From contig JAJFIQ010000016.1 in NCBI GenBank assembly GCA_021774785.1, forward strand, positions 1 through 64,000: a stretch of 64,000 nucleotides of DNA. Direction: 5' to 3'. The notes beneath the pieces are model-generated. The model was given only the letters and a program-made list of their open reading frames with translations, was not told the DNA's origin and ran no database searches. Of the stretch, positions 8,391 through 15,800 are shown one piece after another; positions within the stretch are counted from its first letter, which is position 1, and every line of letters starts with the position of its first letter. Origin of the DNA: Emcibacter sp. GTDB taxonomy: Bacteria; Pseudomonadota; Alphaproteobacteria; Sphingomonadales; Emcibacteraceae. A program made the position numbers and the translations under genes.

Positions 8391-9146
8391 TTAGAATTTG
8401 ACCTTAATGCCGTTCATTATACTTCCCGCATTGGTGCCTCCGTAAAATGTCAAATCCTGATTGCCGCCGGGGAGTGTTTCTCTTGGGCCGGCCTTGCTTT
8501 GGGGATAGCCGTTAACAATATTGTAAAATTCAATCTGGTCGTTCCACATATAATCATCACTTAGGCTGACAGTGGTGGGATTAAAGCTGTCCTGCCGACT
8601 GTCTATTTTGGCAATTAGTGGCGGTATCATATTGGCCGGAAAGATGATCGAAAATATCTTATTAGGGCCCATTGGATGGTCTGTGATCGATCCAAAGCTG
8701 TAATTTAGTTGCAACGAGCGTTGTCGGGCGGCAGGGTTGATGATTATGGTCCTGCCGGATATACCGGTGCGGCTTTTGTTCTCATTTTCATCGTTAATTG
8801 CGTGGCGGATGGAGGAAATAAATATCTGACGGCTTTTCCACGGTTCTTTATCATTGGGCGTTGCCCCGTTCAGGTTGTCAAAGGTCAGCTTTGTGGATAA
8901 AATATTGTTATTTTCTGAGTAGTTGTGAATTAATTCCTCCATGAAGGGAAAGGATAGCTGACATGGGCCGCACCAAGATGCCCTGAAGTCCAAAAGTCCA
9001 ACCTTGCCATAATCTGTAGTCAGGTTGAGTTTCTTTTCCCCGGCCATCGCCAGTGTAGTTAGTGACAGAAAGCCAAATAGCGAGATAATAAGCACAGAAA
9101 AACCCGCTCTTTGTAAGAAGACTAATTTCATGTCAAACATGCTCAC
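8391..9146 (-). pseudogene. Chimeric ORF: thioredoxin-like N-terminus fused to DUF3570-like remainder
   Basis: The 251-residue frame opens with a signal/anchor helix and a TlpA-like thioredoxin start with the redox motif WCGPC (LLDFRASWCGPCQLSFPF). After about residue 75 the thioredoxin fold breaks off. The text changes to STKLTFDNLNGATPND, which resembles the conserved start of DUF3570 proteins (consensus about KLxFDxLTGASPNGA). The rest does not continue a thioredoxin. In other proteobacteria, thioredoxin, DUF4266 and DUF3570 genes are commonly neighbours, so a deletion between the first and third gene would give this fusion. The 250 bases between it and the dsbD stump hold no recognisable gene. 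Whether the protein is made is unknown; the DUF3570 match is from memory. Confidence 0.6.
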
Positions 9147-9427
9147 TTTCCTTTTCCTTCAATCGGAGGTATTAATATTTACTGAGCAGCATTATTACTA
9201 TTCAGTATTTACGCCCACCACATCGGGTGGCATTTGATAAGACGACACAGCGAGAAAGCCCCCCCCACCGTCTGTGCCAAAAAAACAAATATTAAGAAAT
9301 AATATAACTTCAAGAGATTGCATTTCTGCGCCTGTCGTATAATTGCAGCAATATTTTGGTTGATGGGCCAGATTTGTTACGGTAATATTTTGGGAAGCGC
9401 ATATATTTATAATTCAAGGATGGCGCG
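9147..9427. promoter_or_regulatory. Divergent upstream region with a C8 tract
   Basis: This region lies between the leftward chimeric ORF and the rightward ECF sigma gene, so it should hold promoters for both directions. It contains an eight-cytosine run at about 9259-9266. The AT-rich stretch ATATTTATAATT just before the sigma start is a possible -10 region. No operator palindrome was recognised. Confidence 0.4.
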
Positions 9428-9439
9428 TTGGAGGAAGTA

Positions 9440-9970
9440 TTGAAGGTCAGCTTGCTGGAACATTATCTTGCGCAAAGGCAAGCCTTACAGAGGTTCCTCG
9501 CAGCCCGTCTTAGGGACGAACAGATTGCAGAAGATATTCTGCAGGAAATGTATCTGAAACTTGAACGCACCACGGTGGAAAACGCCATAGAAAATCCGAC
9601 AGCTTTTTTGTATCGCGTGGCCAATAATTTAGTGTTGGATTACCGCAAGGCGGCGTCCCGGCGCCGGGTCCGTGATCATAACTGGTCAGATAGTCAGGTA
9701 ACGCTGATTGGGAAGGAGCCTGTAGAGGATATACCAGATGCGGACCGAGCATTAGATGCCCGGCGTAGGTTTAACCAACTTACAGAGGGGATGAAAGGGC
9801 TTCCCCCCAAATGCCAGTCCGTTTTCATGGCCTGCAAGATTCAGGGGATGACGTATAAAGAGGCGGCGGCCCATCACGGCGTATCAGTCGGCACTGTGGA
9901 AAAGCATATCAGCAAGGCACTGAAATACCTATTGGCCTATATGGGGAGTGAACAAAATGACCATGATTAA
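9440..9970 (+). CDS. FecI-type ECF RNA polymerase sigma factor
   Basis: The chosen start is the TTG at 9440, because GGAGGAAG at 9430-9437 forms a good ribosome-binding site directly before it. The longest frame would begin at another TTG at 9428, overlapping that site. Region 2 includes EQIAEDILQEMYLKLE and NPTAFLYRVANNLVLDYRK. Region 4 has LPPKCQSVFMACKIQGMTYKEAAAH with the helix-turn-helix ending GVSVGTVEKHI. The length (about 176 residues) fits FecI-like factors. It heads the second sigma/FecR/STN-receptor set in the window, all on the plus strand. Signalling would run from the receptor at 11098 through the FecR at 10051. Confidence 0.93.
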   Translation: MKVSLLEHYLAQRQALQRFLAARLRDEQIAEDILQEMYLKLERTTVENAIENPTAFLYRVANNLVLDYRKAASRRRVRDHNWSDSQVTLIGKEPVEDIPDADRALDARRRFNQLTEGMKGLPPKCQSVFMACKIQGMTYKEAAAHHGVSVGTVEKHISKALKYLLAYMGSEQNDHD

Positions 9971-10050
9971 CTTTTTTATGGTGGTAACCCAATGGCGGCG
10001 GCGTCTAATGGTTAGGAAAGAGTATTATCGGTGGTGCCGGGAATATATAT

Positions 10051-11067
10051 ATGAATGAGAAGATAACCGATATAACATTCAAAGAAACGCAGGATGCTGC
10101 GGTTCGTTGGCATGTGCGCTTGGGCGATACGGCAGCCAGTGAAGATGATTGGCTTGCCTTTACCGCCTGGCTTGAGCAGGATGAAAGCCATCGTCTGGCC
10201 TATGATGCCGTTGAGGATATTCTGATTGACCTTGACAATTCCGATCAGGATAATATGGCTGTCCCAATTGAAAGCTCGACATCCGGTGTTATAGATGCCC
10301 GGCATCGGTGGGGTGGTGTGCGTCAGTGGGTCACCGCTGTGGCAGCATTGGCGGCAATGGTCATTCTTGTATTTGGCATGCGTGATATTTCAACACATGA
10401 GATTGCGGTACAGGAATATGCCACCGTTGTTGGAGAGCAAAAGCTTATCACCTTGGCGGATGGGTCAATGTTACGGCTTAACACCAATTCCAAAGTCAGG
10501 GTAAAATTTGAGGATAAGGTCCGTCGAACCGAACTCGTCTTTGGGCAGGTTGTTTATAGTGTGACAAAGGATCCGGCAAGACCCTTCATTGTAAGCCTTG
10601 GGGACAGTCAGGTTAATGTGGTCGGTACCGTTTTTGATATCCAGCGTTATCATAATAAGGTTAGGGTAACCGTAGCCGAAGGTGTAGTTGATGTGGTTCC
10701 CGTATCAGACTTTAAGACAATATCCCGGCGGGAGATTGTCCGGCTTCTTCCCGGGGCACAATTTGCCCATGACGGAGGAACTACAAAAACCAATGTAACG
10801 AAAGTTGATCCGGCAGTTGTCATGGCATGGGAAAATGGCTATCTTGAGTATGATGAAGCCAAACTTGTCGATGTAGTTGATGATTTAAACCGATATTTTC
10901 AAACACCAATCCGCGTCGTTGGTCTGGCCCGGGAACTGCTATTTTCCGGGGTAGTGAGAACAACCGATGAACAGGATGCATTGTTGGTCCTGTCCGAGGG
11001 GCTGCCGATTTATATTGAAAGAAGCAATGGTGTGATATTCTTAAACTCCGGCGCGAAAGGCAAATAA
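10051..11067 (+). CDS. FecR-family anti-sigma factor / inner-membrane signal transducer
   Basis: A 338-residue FecR protein. The N-terminal cytoplasmic part contains AAVRWHVRLGDTAASEDDWLAF. One membrane helix lies at about 94-112 (WVTAVAALAAMVILVFGM). The periplasmic FecR domain shows YATVVGEQKLITLADGSMLRLN and LVFGQVVYSV. The C-terminus ends in a short STN-binding part (LFSGVVRTTDEQDALLVL). It lies 80 bases after the sigma gene and 30 bases before the receptor, consistent with one transcription unit. Its partner specificity would be with the adjacent sigma and receptor rather than with the set at the left edge. Confidence 0.93.
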   Translation: MNEKITDITFKETQDAAVRWHVRLGDTAASEDDWLAFTAWLEQDESHRLAYDAVEDILIDLDNSDQDNMAVPIESSTSGVIDARHRWGGVRQWVTAVAALAAMVILVFGMRDISTHEIAVQEYATVVGEQKLITLADGSMLRLNTNSKVRVKFEDKVRRTELVFGQVVYSVTKDPARPFIVSLGDSQVNVVGTVFDIQRYHNKVRVTVAEGVVDVVPVSDFKTISRREIVRLLPGAQFAHDGGTTKTNVTKVDPAVVMAWENGYLEYDEAKLVDVVDDLNRYFQTPIRVVGLARELLFSGVVRTTDEQDALLVLSEGLPIYIERSNGVIFLNSGAKGK

Positions 11068-11097
11068 TATAGAGCCTGACAAAAAGAAGTTTATTTT

Positions 11098-13563
11098 ATG
11101 CGGTGCAGAAACACACTAATATTTCTGTTTTCTTTTGCAATATTTTTTAATTTTCTGGCGCTCAGGGCGGCGGCTAAAAATACGCATGACTATGATCTAG
11201 AAGTAAGGCCTATAGCCAAGGCATTGGTAGAGTTTGCCAAACAATCTTATATTTCCATTACCCGGCCCCGCCTGTCTTACCGGGATGGCAAAGCAAATGC
11301 CATCAAAGGGCAATATACGTTGGAGCAGGGACTGTCGCACCTTCTAAAAGGAACGAACTTTACCTATAAAATATTATCCCCCACGGCAGTTAAAGTGATC
11401 AGGATACCAAAATATCGGCCTGTGTCGGATGAGCTATCACCGTCAGATGAATATCTGGCGCCTATTATCGAGGAGATTGAGGTTTCTGCAACGCGGCGGA
11501 AGGAATTTTCCGAAAAGCTACCCTATTCTATGTCGGTCATATCCGGCGCGGCGCTGGATCGGCTGAGGGGGGGGGCTACCAATGATGCGGTCTATAAGAT
11601 TGCCGGCTTGTCAGCGACTAATCAGGGCGAAAGTCGCAATAAAATTATCATCAGAGGCCTGTCTGATGGTTCTTTTTCAGGGCGTATTCAGGCGCTGGTC
11701 AGCACATACCTTGATAATTCCCGCTTGATCTATAATGCGCCGGAACCCAGTTTCAGACTATTGGATATTGCCAGTATCGAGGTCCTTCGAGGGCCACAGG
11801 GAACTCTATATGGGTCCGGGTCGCTAGGTGGGATTTACCGGGTGGTGACCAACAAGCCTATGTATGATCGATATGAAGGTGACATTTCCACTGCATATAA
11901 GGTGACTGAAGGTGGTGCGGACTCTCAGGAATATACCGCCATGCTGAATGTACCCGTGATAGAGGGTCGTCTGGCCATACGCGGGCTTGGTTATTTTAAG
12001 GAAGATGGTGGCTATATAGATGATGTTTTTTTAGGGCTGGACAACGTGAATAATAGCGAGCTTTACGGTGGCCGTTTTGCCATTGGTCTGAATATACTGG
12101 AGTGGCTGACCTTAACGGTGGGTATTAATTTTCAACACCAGATAGATGATGATACCAATTATTATGATGAGCATTTGGGGCCGAATAAACGCGATAACTA
12201 CCTACAGGAACCACGTTATGATTTACTGAAACATGGTTATTTGACAATAGAGGCTGATTTTTCATGGGCTGATCTAGTGACAAACCTTTCCTGGCTGGAT
12301 AGGGACCTTGATAATTTCTTTGATGGCACACTGGCCGTTAGAGAGCTGTCTAACCTTCCGCAAATTCCAAGCGCCTTTGAAGACGACAGGCATATTAAAA
12401 CGATCAGCAATGAAACCCATCTCAGTTCCGAGGGAGGGGGTAAATTTGAATGGCTGGCTGGTTTCTTCCTGTCTCACCGCCGTGAAAACCTAGTGGCCAG
12501 TTTCGAGACGCCGGGGTCAGCACAGTTTGCCGGATACGGGCCGACGGATACGCTATTTCAGGAAGAATTGACAGAAAATCTTGATGAAATAGCGGTCTTT
12601 GGTGAGGCCACTTATTTCCTGACCGAACGCTTTGCTGTGACCGGGGGGCTTCGGTGGTTCCATTATAATAATACGGCGGTATCGTTTCTGGATGATGTTG
12701 GTATTGGAAATATTACCGAAGCCAAAGGCCTTCAGCGGAAAAGTGGCGTTGCGCCAAAATTTACCCTCAGTTTTTATGCCAGCGGTGACAGTTTATATTA
12801 TCTTCAGGTGGCGGAAGGTTATCGGCTCGGTGGGATTAATTTCAAGGGGCCGACGGAAATTAACTCGGATGATGACGATGATGACGGGCTCGATCAGTCT
12901 GAATTGAGTACATTTGCATCAGACAAGCTGATAAATGTTGAATTGGGATTTAAACTCCGGTTGCTTGACGGAAAGTTTCGCCTGAACGGGGCTTTTTTCT
13001 ATTCGGACTGGCAGAATATTCAATCCGACCAGTTTGATTCTGCGGGCCTGTCAATCATTGGCAATATCGGTGACGGGCGGGTCATCGGCAGTGAAATAGA
13101 AATAGCCTATAATCCTTTGCGTGCGTTACAGCTTCAGGCCACCGCCGCATGGAATTTTTCAAAACTTACCCAGGTCGACAGCTCTTTCGGGCGGGCGGTT
13201 GGAGCCGAAAAAAACAGCTCCTTTCCTGGGGCGCCGGCCTTTACGATGAATGTGGCAGGACAATATGAATATAGCCTGGGGCGGGATATGATGGCGTTTA
13301 TAGATCTGAGCTATACCTATGTGGGTGGGGCGCATCTGTTGTATGAAGCAGACGCGACACGAAAGTCTGATGCCTATCACTTGGGGACGGCACAGTTCGG
13401 GGTGAACCGGGGGTCTTGGCACATCGCTTTGCTGGTTGATAATATTTTTGATACTCAGGCAAACACATTTGCCTTTGGCAACCCCTTCAGTTTTAGCGAG
13501 ATTGACCACGTAACGCCGCTAAGACCCAGATCATTCAGTCTCCGTCTCGGCTGGGTTTATTAA
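11098..13563 (+). CDS. TonB-dependent receptor with STN signalling domain
   Basis: An 821-residue outer-membrane receptor. The signal peptide ends near LALRAAAKN and an STN domain occupies about residues 33-105 (YDLEVRPIAKALVEFAKQ). The TonB-box region follows (EEIEVSATRRKEF). The plug contains VYKIAGLSATNQG, IIIRGLSDGSF and IEVLRGPQGTLYGSGSLGG. The 22-strand-type barrel ends in aromatic FSLRLGWVY, the usual outer-membrane signature. It closes the second sigma/FecR/receptor set, and its STN domain makes it a signalling receptor. The LRGGA codons lie in a run of nine G at 11567-11575, a possible slippage site. The substrate is unknown. Confidence 0.95.
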   Translation: MRCRNTLIFLFSFAIFFNFLALRAAAKNTHDYDLEVRPIAKALVEFAKQSYISITRPRLSYRDGKANAIKGQYTLEQGLSHLLKGTNFTYKILSPTAVKVIRIPKYRPVSDELSPSDEYLAPIIEEIEVSATRRKEFSEKLPYSMSVISGAALDRLRGGATNDAVYKIAGLSATNQGESRNKIIIRGLSDGSFSGRIQALVSTYLDNSRLIYNAPEPSFRLLDIASIEVLRGPQGTLYGSGSLGGIYRVVTNKPMYDRYEGDISTAYKVTEGGADSQEYTAMLNVPVIEGRLAIRGLGYFKEDGGYIDDVFLGLDNVNNSELYGGRFAIGLNILEWLTLTVGINFQHQIDDDTNYYDEHLGPNKRDNYLQEPRYDLLKHGYLTIEADFSWADLVTNLSWLDRDLDNFFDGTLAVRELSNLPQIPSAFEDDRHIKTISNETHLSSEGGGKFEWLAGFFLSHRRENLVASFETPGSAQFAGYGPTDTLFQEELTENLDEIAVFGEATYFLTERFAVTGGLRWFHYNNTAVSFLDDVGIGNITEAKGLQRKSGVAPKFTLSFYASGDSLYYLQVAEGYRLGGINFKGPTEINSDDDDDDGLDQSELSTFASDKLINVELGFKLRLLDGKFRLNGAFFYSDWQNIQSDQFDSAGLSIIGNIGDGRVIGSEIEIAYNPLRALQLQATAAWNFSKLTQVDSSFGRAVGAEKNSSFPGAPAFTMNVAGQYEYSLGRDMMAFIDLSYTYVGGAHLLYEADATRKSDAYHLGTAQFGVNRGSWHIALLVDNIFDTQANTFAFGNPFSFSEIDHVTPLRPRSFSLRLGWVY

Positions 13564-13718
13564 ATCTGATAGTTCCGTTATGGCAGAATGAAGAAACTAC
13601 CTCAAACATGTCGAGTATGAATAAAATTAAATAAAAAATACTCTAATTAAGCGAAAACCGGCAACTCACATAATATAGCAAAACACAAAAATTCCATATA
13701 TCCCCCATCACAACTATC

Positions 13719-15800
13719 CTAAAATATTGCGCGGTAGCCGACATATATGTAATTACCTGTTGAAGTTTGCTTAATGCCGGAGAAAGTTTCTTTGCGATAT
13801 TCCCAGCCACCTTCAAATTCGAGGTAAAGCCATCTGCCAATGCGATAATCCATTTTAAGCAAAGGTCGAACAATAAATCGGGTATCATTGTCTTGCTTGT
13901 CAGATCTATAATCCATTCTTAGTCTGGGGTTAATGCGGAACTCCCGGCTAATGCGGAATCTGCTATTCAAATACAAGGAAATAGTCCTGTCGCGTTCACG
14001 GTCATTATAACGAACGCCTATGATATGGCTGTCATTTTCAAAAAACAGGCTATTACCCAATAATTGTACAGAACTATATATTTCCGTACCTGTACCTGAA
14101 TATCCTAGAACGCCACCAGACGTTTCCGTACCCGTAAGGTTTGTTGCCGTAAGGTCAACGGACAATTGATATTTTTCCCCTAATTTTTGGCTAAGGCCAA
14201 AAGTGGCTGTTTTGCTGGACGAGGTTCTGTCCGAGGCAAAGATAAAAATTTCATCATTAGTATAAATATCAAACAGGTCTGCTAAATTCTCGACACCTTG
14301 CCCCTGAATAGCGTTAGTCGTGGTTAAGAGCGGGTTTTTTCGATAATCCAGGCTCATATAAATTGTTGTGTCCTTGGAGATAAGCCAGTTTCCATTAAAC
14401 ATAACCAGATTGAGTTCTTTGAAATGGAGGTCATAATCCGCCATTGCAAACAATGACTTGCCGCCTTTGAAATATCTTACTTCGCCCCCTACGGCACGCC
14501 TGTCAAGCAAGCCCTTGTTTTTTTGTTCGATATAATATGTCGTAAAATCCCAATCCTCAGACACATTAGTAAAATCAATACTTGCCCCATAAAATTTCCG
14601 GTCTGTATTGATGTCTGTCTGACGAGAAGACTGTACTGGATATCCGTAAACAGCATTTATTTCTATATCAGAGGTTATCTCATATCCCAGATCAACACCG
14701 TCAAAACGTCCCAGAACCCCTCCGCGGCTTTTTGATTGACGACCCAGTCTGATTTTTGCCCCATGTTTATGGTCCGCAAATGAAAAATATACCCGGCTTA
14801 GCCTTTTTCGATTTTCCCTGCCTTCAAGGAAATTATTTTCATGGCTGCCTACAAACTGAAATCTGGCTTCATAATCTTGATTCCGCATGCGTATATTGAA
14901 GTCCAGGTCCGAATTCAGATTGGAAACATTGACTCTTGCACCTTCACCATTGGATTTTGTCTCATCTCTAAAATAGAATTGTGACAAGCTACCATAAACG
15001 GATGTATCCCACATATTTTTTTCATCTATAGAACCAAGTTTCGCTTCACGAAGTTTTGGCTTGGCTTTCTTTCCTGCAGTCATCAAAGCAGACAATCGCT
15101 GTTTCACCCTTATTGCATCTGCGCCTTCGGGGTAAAGTTTCAAGAAATTCTCATATTCCGCTTTGGCATGGGCAAGTTGATTATTTCTTTGACGAGCGAG
15201 GCCCAAATACTCCAATGCCTGTCGGTGGGTTATTCCCTTTGCTGACAATTCAATCTTGGTAAAAATTTTAATTGCCGTCGAATAATCCTTGGCTCTAAAT
15301 GACGCCATAGCCTCTTTTAATAAGGCCGCATGTTTCGGATTAACCACATCCGTGACGAGCCCGCCAGATTTTACACGAATGGTAATGGACCTTTGATCGC
15401 TGGCAGACTGTATTTCAAATGCGACTTGACGATTGAAAAGAAGTGTGAGAACCGGATTAACAGCATTACCACCTTCCCAGAACATTTCCTGTAGCATATC
15501 AGCTCTTGCATGGTCCCACGTAAGTTCTGACTTTTCAGATAATATCTGAATATCTCTGCCGCTAAGTCCCGTCAATGAGTTTACATTAAATTGAATGCGA
15601 ACAGTGTTCCCCTGAGCGTTAGGCACATGGCTAATATATTGTACCGGGAAATCAAAATTTATTTGAATGACTGTATCACCCATAGACTGTCGAATATCCA
15701 CATTCTCAACTACTCTGGCTTCAACAACCGCAGAGGCGGACAACAGAACGACCATAAAAGCCAGACATTTTATCATTACTCTAACATATACTTTTATCAT
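13719..15800 (-). CDS. Outer-membrane beta-barrel with N-terminal TPR region (putative conduit porin)
   Basis: The start is the ATG at 15800, which overlaps the stop of the upstream 31-heme gene as TGATG. The longest frame would use a TTG one codon earlier. After a signal peptide (ending near VVEARVV) there is a beta-rich, possibly AMIN-like domain at about 30-145. TPR-type helices follow at about 158-240 (LLKEAMASFRAKDYSTAIKIF, QLAHAKAEYENFLKLYPEGA). From about 265 to 694 the sequence alternates polar and aromatic residues, as in a transmembrane barrel, and ends in YVGYRAIF with terminal Phe. Its place at the end of the multiheme operon suggests a role like the MtrB/PioB porins that hold a cytochrome in the outer membrane. 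That is inference; the barrel is shorter than MtrB and I see no clear homology. Confidence 0.72.
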   Translation of the reverse strand: MIKVYVRVMIKCLAFMVVLLSASAVVEARVVENVDIRQSMGDTVIQINFDFPVQYISHVPNAQGNTVRIQFNVNSLTGLSGRDIQILSEKSELTWDHARADMLQEMFWEGGNAVNPVLTLLFNRQVAFEIQSASDQRSITIRVKSGGLVTDVVNPKHAALLKEAMASFRAKDYSTAIKIFTKIELSAKGITHRQALEYLGLARQRNNQLAHAKAEYENFLKLYPEGADAIRVKQRLSALMTAGKKAKPKLREAKLGSIDEKNMWDTSVYGSLSQFYFRDETKSNGEGARVNVSNLNSDLDFNIRMRNQDYEARFQFVGSHENNFLEGRENRKRLSRVYFSFADHKHGAKIRLGRQSKSRGGVLGRFDGVDLGYEITSDIEINAVYGYPVQSSRQTDINTDRKFYGASIDFTNVSEDWDFTTYYIEQKNKGLLDRRAVGGEVRYFKGGKSLFAMADYDLHFKELNLVMFNGNWLISKDTTIYMSLDYRKNPLLTTTNAIQGQGVENLADLFDIYTNDEIFIFASDRTSSSKTATFGLSQKLGEKYQLSVDLTATNLTGTETSGGVLGYSGTGTEIYSSVQLLGNSLFFENDSHIIGVRYNDRERDRTISLYLNSRFRISREFRINPRLRMDYRSDKQDNDTRFIVRPLLKMDYRIGRWLYLEFEGGWEYRKETFSGIKQTSTGNYIYVGYRAIF

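Noticed and set aside
8142-8564. 140-codon plus-strand ORF overlapping the dsbD stump and the chimeric ORF
   Set aside because: It has no ribosome-binding site, no signal or family motif, and half lies antisense to the DUF3570-like part; it is a chance frame in a decayed region.
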